Shown here piece by piece: positions 1-9,054 of a stretch of 64,000 nt of DNA. Source of the DNA: Tragulus kanchil (taxonomy: Eukaryota > Chordata > Mammalia > Artiodactyla > Tragulidae); NCBI GenBank assembly GCA_022376925.1, contig JAIOJX010000004.1:496001-560000 (forward strand), read 5' to 3'. Position 1 is the first letter of the stretch; every line of letters begins with the position of its first letter. The notes beneath the pieces were generated by a model that saw only the letters and a list, made by a program, of their open reading frames with translations, made no database searches and was not told the origin of the DNA. The position numbers and the translations under genes were made by a program.

Positions 1-89
1 ACACAGGCCCCATTTTTGCCTTTGAAAAATTTTGGCTTTTCTGTCTGTTCATATTTTCTCCTGTAGGAGCCAGAATACTCACCCTCAAG

Positions 90-295
90 TATAGAGTTGA
101 AAACCTGTACTATCATATGGGAAGAAATTAGCTATACCCATTGCTCTGTGAGAAAAGGGGATCCTGCAGGTGTGCTGTGTGATGGTCTGGAGGGGTGGGA
201 TGGGGGGTATATACATATGACTAATCTGGGAACATACATATCTGTAAACAACAAAACTATGTAAAAGTTAAATGTAAAATAAAAGTTTTTTTTTT
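90..295 (+). mobile_element. L1 3' UTR fragment, + strand
   Basis: It shares the L1 3' UTR pattern also seen at 50715-50930: a cctgtactatcatatg start, a gtctggaggggtgggatggg block, and an aacaaaactatgtaaaag end with an A/T-rich tail. It is intronic. Confidence 0.7.
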
Positions 296-439
296 TTAAA
301 AAGACCCTTTATCTATCTTATCTATAATTGACTCTAGCCTGTCTCCCTTGCCATTTCTTATGATGTTATGCTTACTCTACTCTCTTCTATCTAAAAAAAA
401 AAAAAAAACCAAAAAAACAAAAAAAAACTTTTCTTTTGT

Positions 440-650
440 AAAAAGCCAGACAGCAAATATTTTAGGCAATGCGGGTCACATGGTTTCTGTTAAAACTCTT
501 CAACTCTGCCACTGCTATGTGAAAGCAGTCATAAACAATACTTAAATGAACAAGTGAGTTTGTGTTTCAAGTTTTATATATAATACTTCCTATGTAAGAA
601 CAAATAGCAGAATATTTTATAGGCTTTAGTTTGCTGACCTTTGATCTAGG
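440..650. mobile_element. Old DNA-transposon-like repeat
   Basis: agccagacagcaaatatttt, cgggtcacatggtttctg, aaactcttcaactctgccac and ggctttagtttgctgacctt match a widespread mammalian interspersed repeat. 60010-60190 looks like another copy (gcaaccactcaatgctgc type, ttccaatagaactgtatttac). I cannot name the family with certainty. Confidence 0.45.
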
Positions 651-894
651 TGATTAGATCCCGGACAGCTTTGTAATTTCCTTGTGTATAACATTAAAAA
701 GCAACAGTCCCCATGACAACTGACCTCTAAGAATATGGATACTTCCAGCCCTCTTCTGTTGACAGCAATTTGAAGTGTTATATGCTGTAAGAGAGGAGAG
801 AGACGAGAACTTCTTACTCAATTTATTTAAAAAACTTAATAACAAGATAACAGTTCAAGGCATCCAGGAGGCTCACTCTCTTTTCTCTTTTCAG

Positions 895-1022
895 GACAAG
901 TGTTCTGAGTATCGGGAGAAAATGAAAGATGGGAAATTCAGCTGCACTCGGGAGAGAGATCCTGTACGTGATGCAGATGGAAAAACATACAACAATAAGT
1001 GTGCCATGTGTAAAGAAATACT
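895..1022 (+). CDS. SPINK5: SPINK5 exon, Kazal domain (LEKTI D11 by position)
   Basis: A 128-nt exon between a ttttcag acceptor and a GTAAGT donor, phase 0 in and phase 2 out. It encodes DKCSEYREKMKDGKF, then SCTRERDPVRDADGK, then TYNNKCAMCKEI. The cysteine layout is the noncanonical LEKTI type with four cysteines (positions 3, 17, 36 and 39 of the exon product), which gives two disulfides. The reactive-site P1 residue, the second after the second cysteine, is Arg, so trypsin-like targets are expected. This is the first exon in the window and appears only once, unlike most others here. The domain number is counted back from the terminal domain and assumes the human-like total of fifteen. Confidence 0.92.
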
Positions 1023-1209
1023 GTAAGTACTTCTCTCAACCTAACTTGTCTAAAAGATAGCCACGCATTCCTCTTGAAGTAATGGCTATTTCTCCTTTGC
1101 CTATAGTTCCTTTCATGAAAAGTACCCTTTCTGTTCATTCTCAAATATTATCTCCTCCTGCATCCCCTAAGAAACAATGAGCAAGGGCAGCTAACCAGTG
1201 GCGGATTCT

Positions 1210-1339
1210 TTGTTGTTCAGTCACTCAGTCATATCCATGTCTTTGTGACCCCGTAGACTGCAGCCCACCAGGATCTTCTCTCCATGGGATTTCCCAGGCA
1301 AGAATATTGGAGTGGGTTACCATTTCCTTCTCCAATACT
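1210..1339 (-). mobile_element. Bov-tA/BOV-A2-type SINE fragment
   Basis: gttcagtcactcagtcatat, tttgtgaccccgtagactg and aggcaagaatattggagtgg are diagnostic ruminant SINE stretches. Confidence 0.75.
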
Positions 1340-2678
1340 TAGTGCTAAATTTGATTATTTTTGCATATATCAAATTAGCACAATGTCTTTTTTGAGTACT
1401 TTTCATTCAGAATGATTAGAAATGTTGTGTTACCTCAACAAAAAAAGTTGAAGTTACGGTGTGGTGTTATTAATATTAGTGCCAGACAACTGTGTCCCCC
1501 AAGCAAATCAGAACTAACATATAAAGTTCATAAGACATTTCACCACTGAAGATAAAATGCAATACTCAATATTTTTGCTCTCTGAGGCAATCTTCTTTTT
1601 GTTTTCTTAATCTAGTACCTTAATGCTTAGCTTTTCTTGAAATGTCCTGAACTGTTTCTGGCTATTTGACAAGACAATAAGCTGATTCCGACTCTATCAT
1701 TATTCTGTGAAGTATAAGCCACTGGAGATTTTTGAACAGACCCATGAGGGTAAATTGCATTCCACCAGACTTAATCATTATAGGTGGTCTCTTTTTTTCT
1801 AGTGTTTGTTAAAGTTCCATGACTTCATATTTGTTTGAATCTTCATTATACATTTACTACCACTTCCCCATTATATATGAAAAGCAAACTCCCTAAACAC
1901 ACATTTCTCTTAAGTATCAAGCCAAATTAAACTTTGAAGGAAAAATACATGTACTAGAGTTCTGTACTATTTGGATCTTGGACCAACTGCATCAGAACCA
2001 CTTGGCCTTCTTATTAAAAATCAGATTACTGGATCTCAGTGTAGATCCTCAGATTAAATGGTTGGGATTGACAGTGAATATGATTTTTAAAATCTTATAG
2101 GTGATTGTTAATTTACATAAAAACCAATGGCATAAATATTTTATCAGGTAAAAGATTAAAGAAAAATCATGACCCTAAGGTACTTCCTCCAGTCTTCTTT
2201 CTATCCTGGGTTCCAATGATATCCTAATGAATTAAAATGATACTAAAATAGGTTGATCTGTAAATCAAGGAATAAGAATGGTGAATTGGTAAGAAATTAA
2301 AACCATAACTATGATATAAAGGTGAAAGAATTGAGAAATCTGGACTTGGAGACATGAAGCTTGCTTTTAACTATCTGAAAGGTTAATATCAGGAAGAGGT
2401 AATAGATTTAGCAGGCTTATTCCATGTTTTCCTGAGGATGTTAAGTAAGGATGAAAGCTGTAGGAAGACAAGTTTGGATACAAATAAAGAAGATTTTGGG
2501 ATTAACTTGAGTCAATCTCCCTAGAATACCTACCGTGTAATGGGGAGCTTCTTGTTAACTGAGGTGACTGTCTGTGAGAAGTGCTGAGAGATTCTCTGTG
2601 AAGGAGGTTAGGACACATAAACTCTTTCAAACCTTAGTATGTGTTAGCAATACGACTACTGATTCTTTTCTTTTTCAG

Positions 2679-2751
2679 GCAAAGAGAAGTGGAGGAAAAA
2701 AATAAACATTCTGGCTACAGATCAAATCGGACTGAATCAGCATCAGGAAAG
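2679..2751 (+). CDS. SPINK5: SPINK5 linker exon after D11 (intact copy)
   Basis: A 73-nt exon (1 + 72) following a tttttcag acceptor. It completes the split Leu codon of the Kazal exon and then reads QREVEEKNKHSG and YRSNRTESASGK before a GTGAAT donor. The lysine- and glutamate-rich linker is typical of LEKTI. It contains R-S-N-R, a minimal furin-type RXXR site, consistent with the known furin processing between LEKTI domains; use of this site is inference. This copy has seven A residues in the internal run and keeps the frame, whereas the downstream copy at 3804 has six. It lies in duplication unit A. Confidence 0.88.
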
Positions 2752-3803
2752 GTGAATGATTAGGTCTGGGCATGAATTGTCTTTCTGTAAATTATCACTT
2801 GACTATCAAAAATGCGGAAAGAACATGCCACTGTTACCAGTAAAGATCCTGTCCTCAGAAGGTCAGAAGTCATCATGAACATGAGCATCACTGGACCAGT
2901 GCAGAAATTTAACACCAAATGAAAATCCTTCCATCTAACACTTTATAAAACACTTTTGCAAAGAGTAGTTTATTTAATTAATCTCAATAGCCTGGTCAAC
3001 TAAGTTTCTTTCAGCTTCATTTTATTATGGACAGAATGAGGTCCGGCTGCTGTTAAACTTTGAAGGAAAAATACATGTACTAGAGTTCTGTACTATTTGG
3101 ATCTTGGACCAACTGCATCAGAACCACTTGGCCTTCTTATTAAAAATCAGATTACTGGATCTCAGTGTAGATCCTCAGATTAAATGGTTGGGATTGACAG
3201 TGAATATGATTTTTAAAATCTTATAGGTGATTGTTAATTTACATAAAAACCAATGGCATAAATATTTTATCAGGTAAAAGATTAAAGAAAAATCATGACC
3301 CTAAGGTACTTCCTCCAGTCTTCTTTCTATCCTGGGTTCCAATGATATCCTAATGAATTAAAATGATACTAAAATAGGTTGATCTGTAAATCAAGGAATA
3401 AGAATGGTGAATTGGTAAGAAATTAAAACCATAACTATGATATAAAGGTGAAAGAATTGAGAAATCTGGACTTGGAGACATGAAGCTTGCTTTTAACTAT
3501 CTGAAAGGTTAATATCAGGAAGAGGTAATAGATTTAGCAGGCTTATTCCATGTTTTCCTGAGGATGTTAAGTAAGGATGAAAGCTGTAGGAAGACAAGTT
3601 TGGATACAAATAAAGAAGATTTTGGGATTAACTTGAGTCAATCTCCTAGAATACCTACCGTGTAATGGGGAGCTTCTTGTTAACTGAGGTGACTGTCTGT
3701 GAGAAGTGCTGAGAGATTCTCTGTGAAGGAGGTTAGGACACATAAACTCTTTCAAACCTTAGTATGTGTTAGCAATACGACTACTGATTCTTTTTTTTTT
3801 CAG

Positions 3804-3875
3804 GCAAAGAGAAGTGGAGGAAAAAATAAACATTCTGGCTACAGATCAAATCGGACTGAATCAGCATCAGGAAAG
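3804..3875 (+). pseudogene. SPINK5: Duplicate of the D11 linker exon, frameshifted
   Basis: This is the second copy of the 2679-2751 exon inside tandem duplication A. It is 72 nt rather than 73 because the run of A after GTGGAGG has six instead of seven bases, so the frame after Glu shifts to GKNKHSGYRSNRTESASGK only by reading another frame. Splice sites are present, but using it would break the SPINK5 frame. A one-base homopolymer loss fits uncorrected long-read sequence. I regard it as an assembly duplicate, not a second exon. Confidence 0.8.
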
Positions 3876-4410
3876 GTGAATGATTAGGTCTGGGCATGAA
3901 TTGTCTTTCTGTAAATTATCACTTGACTATCAAAAATGCGGAAAGAACATGCCACTGTTACCAGTAAAGATCCTGTCCTCAGAAGGTCAGAAGTCATCAT
4001 GAACATGAGCATCACTGGACCAGTGCAGAAATTTAACACCAAATGAAAATCCTTCCATCTAACACTTTATAAAACACTTTTGCAAAGAGTAGTTTATTTA
4101 ATTAATCTCAATAGCCTGGTCAACTAAGTTTCTTTCAGCTTCATTTTATTATGGACAGAATGAGGTCCGGCTGCTGTAACAAATTCCTGTGAACAGGGGC
4201 TTAACCCCTATTCAGCCTCATATGTTTCTGGAGTTGAGTGTTCCTAAACGGGTCTCTTTGTGTTAAAGCCGAGATTTTATATGGGCTGCTTTCCTTATGG
4301 AGGTTCTGGGGAAGAGCCTTCTTCTTTGCCTTATTCTTAACTTCTAGAAATGCCTGCATTCTTGTCTGCTTGTGATCATCTTTAAAATCAGCAGAGGGCA
4401 GCTGAGTTAC

Positions 4411-4731
4411 TTTTTTTTTTTAACAATTATTTATTTATTTATTTTGGCGGGGGTGGGGAGGGAGCGGGTGGGCAGGCCACTTCCACTGGTCTTTCATTTG
4501 CCTAGTTTCATCCATCTTTGTTCTTTGGCCCGTGTGGGCCTCCCATCGCCGTGGCATCTGTTGTCTCAGAGCACCGGCTCTGGGCGCATGCGCTCCAGAG
4601 CTCTGGCTCAGTAATTGGACACATCGGTCCAGCTGCTCCGTGGCACATGGGATCTTCCCAGGCCAGGGCTCGAACAGGCGCCCCTTGCACTGCAAGGCGG
4701 TGTCCTTACCCACTGGACCACCAGGGAAACC
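4411..4731 (-). mobile_element. CHR-type tRNA SINE with 16-bp TSD
   Basis: A minus-orientation SINE with a T-rich/TATTT tail at the left and the accaccagggaaaccc tRNA-like end at the right, as in cetartiodactyl CHR SINEs. It is flanked by cagctgagttactttt at 4399-4414 and 4732-4747. It lies in the intron before D12. Confidence 0.75.
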
Positions 4732-5157
4732 CAGCTGAGTTACTTTTAATATCGCATCATTCTGACACTGTGGTTTTCCTACCTTCCTCTTTTACTTGTA
4801 AGACTCTTTGTGATTGCATGGGCCCCACTCAGGTAATCCAGGATAAACTCTCCATTCTGAAATCACCTGGTTGCAAAAGCCACCTAACCTTGTTGTGAGA
4901 GATTCTATACTGAACCACAGAGGTGTCCAAGTGATAATTTCTGGAATATGTAGCCTTACATGGCAAGCAGGAATGAAGGCTGAAGATGGAATTCATCTTT
5001 AGAAATTACCACATGGACACCTCTGTGGTCCAGTTATAGAGCCTCCCACAGCAAAGTTAGGTAACTGCTCAACTCCTGAGTCAAAATCTTCAAATTTTGA
5101 AGCTTAAATACTATGTGAAAAATAATACTTTCCAATGTAATCATTCCTTCTTTTCAG

Positions 5158-5285
5158 GATATATGTGATGAGTTTAGAAGTCAAATGAAAAATGGACAAC
5201 TTATTTGCACCCGAGAAAGCGACCCTGTCCGGGGTCCAGATGGCAAGACACATGGCAACAAGTGTGCTATGTGTAAGGAAAAATT
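5158..5285 (+). CDS. SPINK5: SPINK5 exon, Kazal domain (LEKTI D12 by position)
   Basis: A 128-nt exon between a ttcttttcag acceptor and a GTGAGT donor, phase 0 to 2. It encodes DICDEFRSQMKNGQL, ICTRESDPVRGPDGK and THGNKCAMCKEK. It has the four-cysteine LEKTI pattern with spacing identical to D11. P1 is Arg in CTRES, so trypsin-like protease inhibition is predicted. The reading frame connects to the linker at 5434. An identical 128-nt copy lies at 6233 within duplication B. I take this copy as the real exon because the linker downstream of it is intact. Confidence 0.92.
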
Positions 5286-5433
5286 GTGAGTATTTTTCAG
5301 AAAAGAGACTTTTAACTGTTGAGCTTTAAAAAAAATCATTTCATCAGTCTGAGACAACAACATTTTTTTAAAAGCATACCTGAGGTGTTTGTTCACTTTG
5401 GTTGAAACATTTTATCTCATTTTCTTCTTCAAG

Positions 5434-5512
5434 GGAAAAGGAAGCAGCTGAAAACAAAAAGAAAGAGGAAGACTACATGAGAAACACAACCGGAAAGAAC
5501 AATGACAAAGAG
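5434..5512 (+). CDS. SPINK5: SPINK5 linker exon after D12 (intact copy)
   Basis: A 79-nt exon (1 + 78) with a ttcttcaag acceptor and a GTAATA donor. After completing a Leu codon it reads EKEAAENKKKEED then YMRNTTGKNNDKE. The linker is lysine- and glutamate-rich and hydrophilic, and has a potential N-glycosylation sequon N-T-T. There is no RXXR in this linker, so furin cleavage is less expected than in the D11 linker. The exon ends in phase 0, matching the next Kazal exon at 18807 across an intron that contains a minus-strand L1. Confidence 0.88.
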
Positions 5513-5527
5513 GTAATATATGTTAGA

Positions 5528-5905
5528 CATGCAGTGTGTTCAATCGCTCAGTTGTGTCTAACTCTTTGTGACCCCATGGGCCACAAAAAAATTCTGGCAA
5601 CTTTTAAAATGATAGCTATGAGACATTTAATAGGTTGATCAGGTATTTGATTCCAACTCCTCTACCCATGGGGCTTTCCAGGCAAGAATATTGGAGTGGT
5701 TTACCATTTCCTTCTCCAGGGGATCTTCCTAACCCAGGGACCAAATCTGCATCTCTTGTGTCTCCTGCATTGGCAGGAGGATGCTTTACCACTAGTGTGA
5801 CATGGTGAATCAGAGGGTGAAGAATCTTCCTGCATTGTGGGAGAACTTGGTTCAATCTCTGTGTTGGGAAGATCCCTGGTGAAGGGAAGGTCTTCCTCAC
5901 TCCAG
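5528..5905. mobile_element. Bov-tA-type SINE fragments (two, opposite orientations)
   Basis: 5528-5800 has tcagttgtgtctaactcttt, then ggcaagaatattggagtgg and ctccaggggatcttcctaac (minus type). 5800-5905 has agaatcttcctgcattgtgg and gggaagatccctgg (plus type). Both are repeated at 6603-6981 and 7959-8130 by duplications B and C. Confidence 0.7.
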
Positions 5906-6232
5906 TGAGCTGCGTTGGAAGAATCTTCCTGCATTGTGGGAGAACCTGGTTGAAAGCCACCTAACCTTGTTGTGAGATTCTATACTGAACCACAGAGGTG
6001 TCCAAGTGATAATTTCTGGAATATGTAGCCTTACATGGCAAGCAGGAATGAAGGCTGAAGATGGAATTCATCTTTAGAAATTACCACATGGACACCTCTG
6101 TGGTCCAGTTATAGAGCCTCCCACAGCAAAGTTAGGTAACTGCTCAACTCCTGAGTCAAAATCTTCAAATTTTGAAGCTTAAATACTATGTGAAAAATAA
6201 TACTTTCCAATGTAATCATTCCTTCTTTTCAG

Positions 6233-6360
6233 GATATATGTGATGAGTTTAGAAGTCAAATGAAAAATGGACAACTTATTTGCACCCGAGAAAGCGACCC
6301 TGTCCGGGGTCCAGATGGCAAGACACATGGCAACAAGTGTGCTATGTGTAAGGAAAAATT
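6233..6360 (+). pseudogene. SPINK5: Duplicate of the D12 Kazal exon
   Basis: A second copy of the 5158-5285 exon, identical in coding sequence and splice sites, inside tandem duplication B at an offset of about 1075 bases. It is in frame and could in principle be spliced, giving an extra Kazal domain. Its partner linker at 6509 is frameshifted, and the whole unit behaves like the other roughly 1.1-kb assembly duplications. Identity with no synonymous change argues against an old exon duplication. Confidence 0.75.
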
Positions 6361-6508
6361 GTGAGTATTTTTCAGAAAAGAGACTTTTAACTGTTGAGCT
6401 TTAAAAAAAATCATTTCATCAGTCTGAGACAACAACATTTTTTTAAAAGCATACCTGAGGTGTTTGTTCACTTTGGTTGAAACATTTTATCTCATTTTCT
6501 TCTTCAAG

Positions 6509-6586
6509 GGAAAAGGAAGCAGCTGAAAACAAAAGAAAGAGGAAGACTACATGAGAAACACAACCGGAAAGAACAATGACAAAGAG
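6509..6586 (+). pseudogene. SPINK5: Duplicate of the D12 linker exon, frameshifted
   Basis: A second copy of the 5434-5512 exon, 78 nt instead of 79. One A is missing in the run after GAAAAC, so the frame breaks after about eight codons. Acceptor and donor are unchanged. This is the second independent case in the window where the downstream copy of an exon has lost one base of an A run. Confidence 0.8.
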
Positions 6587-6842
6587 GTAATATATGTTAG
6601 ACATGCAGTGTGTTCAATCGCTCAGTTGTGTCTAACTCTTTGTGACCCCATGGGCCACAAAAAAATTCTGGCAACTTTTAAAATGATAGCTATGAGACAT
6701 TTAATAGGTTGATCAGGTATTTGATTCCAACTCCTCTACCCATGGGGCTTTCCAGGCAAGAATATTGGAGTGGTTTACCATTTCCTTCTCCAGGGGATCT
6801 TCCTAACCCAGGGACCAAATCTGCATCTCTTGTGTCTCCTGC

Positions 6843-9054
6843 ATTGGCAGGAGGATGCTTTACCACTAGTGTGACATGGTGAATCAGAGGGTGAAGAATC
6901 TTCCTGCATTGTGGGAGAACTTGGTTCAATCTCTGTGTTGGGAAGATCCCCTGGTGAAGGGAAGGTCTTCCTCACTCCAGTACTCTTGCCTGGAGAATTC
7001 CATGCCTGTCTATGGGGTCACAAAGACCATCTATGAGACCTTCGTTTTCAGTAGTTCATCGCTACGTGGGCATGCTACACTTAAATTGGGATGAGTGGAT
7101 GCAAGATTGGTTTATTCAACAAATAAATAGAATGCATACTTATGAAATGCATGCTCTGTCCCAGTCATTGTGAATATGATGAGGAACAAGAAAACCTATA
7201 CTGTCATATGTGAAAAAAATAGCTATTGTCATTGCACTATGAGAAACAGGGATCCTGCAAGGGCACTTGCAATGGCTTGGAGGGGTGGGATGCAGTGGAT
7301 ACACATATGACTAATCTGGGATCATACATATCTGTAAACAACAAAAATGTAAAAGTAAAACTAAAATACATTTTTTTTGATACTTTATTTTAAAGGTTTT
7401 ACAGAGTTTTGTTGTTCACAGACTTGTATGCTCCCAGATCAGTCATATGCATATCCCTGGTCCCCACCCCCACAGTTGCCCCCATCCCACCCCTCCGGAC
7501 AATCGCCCCAAGCCATTGTGAGCACTCCTATTCCCTTAGCACAATGACAATAGCTATCTTTTCCACACATGACAGTATAGGTTTCCATGTTACTCCCTCC
7601 ATGCCTCCCCCTCCCTACTTCTTCCCCACAATGTCCCTATGTCTATGCTCTGTCTGCTTTTACAGGAGTTCACTGTGTGTGTTATCAAGACCGTCCTACT
7701 AGATTCCATATATGTGTGTTACTATACTGTACTTGTCTTTCTCTTTTTGACTTACTCCACTTTTTATGATAGATTCTAGAGCCAGCCACTTCATTAGGAC
7801 TGAGTCTTCTGCATTTCTTTTAACAGATAAGTAGTATTTCATTGTATATATGTACCAGAGCTTCTGTATCCATTCATTCGTCGATGGACATCTGTGTTGT
7901 TTCCAAGTTCTGGCTATTATATAGAGAGCTGCAATGAATAAAAGTGCTTCTTTTTTTTATTGGCAGGAGGATGCTTTACCACTAGTGTGACATGGTGAAT
8001 CAGAGGGTGAAGAATCTTCCTGCATTGTGGGAGAACTTGGTTCAATCTCTGTGTTGGGAAGATCCCCTGGTGAAGGGAAGGTCTTCCTCACTCCAGTACT
8101 CTTGCCTGGAGAATTCCATGCCTGTCTATGGGGTCACAAAGACCATCTATGAGACCTTCGTTTTCAGTAGTTCATCGCTACGTGGGCATGCTACACTTAA
8201 ATTGGGATGAGTGGATGCAAGATTGGTTTATTCAACAAATAAATAGAATGCATACTTATGAAATGCATGCTCTGTCCCAGTCATTGTGAATATGATGAGG
8301 AACAAGAAAACCTATACTGTCATATGTGAAAAAAATAGCTATTGTCATTGCACTATGAGAAACAGGGATCCTGCAAGGGCACTTGCAATGGCTTGGAGGG
8401 GTGGGATGCAGTGGATACACATATGACTAATCTGGGATCATACATATCTGTAAACAACAAAAATGTAAAAGTAAAACTAAAATACATTTTTTTTGATACT
8501 TTATTTTAAAGGTTTTACAGAGTTTTGTTGTTCACAGACTTGTATGCTCCCAGATCAGTCATATGCATATCCCTGGTCCCCACCCCCACAGTTGCCCCCA
8601 TCCCACCCCTCCGGACAATCGCCCCAAGCCATTGTGAGCACTCCTATTCCCTTAGCACAATGACAATAGCTATCTTTTCCACACATGACAGTATAGGTTT
8701 CCATGTTACTCCCTCCATGCCTCCCCCTCCCTACTTCTTCCCCACAATGTCCCTATGTCTATGCTCTGTCTGCTTTTACAGGAGTTCACTGTGTGTGTTA
8801 TCAAGACCGTCCTACTAGATTCCATATATGTGTGTTACTATACTGTACTTGTCTTTCTCTTTTTGACTTACTCCACTTTTTATGATAGATTCTAGAGCCA
8901 GCCACTTCATTAGGACTGAGTCTTCTGCATTTCTTTTAACAGATAAGTAGTATTTCATTGTATATATGTACCAGAGCTTCTGTATCCATTCATTCGTCGA
9001 TGGACATCTGTGTTGTTTCCAAGTTCTGGCTATTATATAGAGAGCTGCAATGAA
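6843..9054. repeat. Tandem duplication C (2 x about 1096 bp)
   Basis: Copy 1 is 6843-7938 and copy 2 is 7959-9054, an offset of 1116, with about 20 bases of T-rich filler. It contains SINE sequence and the 3' ends of two L1s. It overlaps the end of unit B by about 140 bases. Confidence 0.93.
7180..7370 (+). mobile_element. L1 3' UTR fragment, + strand, tail-to-tail with the minus L1
   Basis: It has the same 3' UTR pattern as 90-295 (aaaacctatactgtcatatg, then cttggaggggtgggatgcag) and ends at the A-rich tract where the minus-strand L1 begins. A copy lies at 8296-8486 through duplication C. Confidence 0.7.

Larger units (their letters stand above)
1927..4177. repeat. Tandem duplication A (2 x about 1126 bp)
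   Basis: Copy 1 is 1927-3053 and copy 2 is 3053-4177, with a junction sharing only 1-3 bases. It carries the D11 linker exon. Differences are single-base homopolymer changes: ctccctag against ctcctag, a T-run at the splice acceptor, and seven against six A in the exon. Confidence 0.93.
4876..6981. repeat. Tandem duplication B (2 x about 1030 bp)
   Basis: Copy 1 is 4876-5905 and copy 2 is 5953-6981. Filler at 5906-5952 resembles a garbled version of the nearby SINE sequence. It carries the D12 Kazal and linker exons. Copy 2 lost one A in the linker exon and a GA in the leading gagaga run. Confidence 0.92.

Noticed and set aside
1927..4177. Real exon amplification of SPINK5 linker or Kazal exons
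   Set aside because: Same-sized duplications occur throughout non-coding DNA, copies are almost identical, exon phases do not allow both copies to be used, and two copies are frameshifted.
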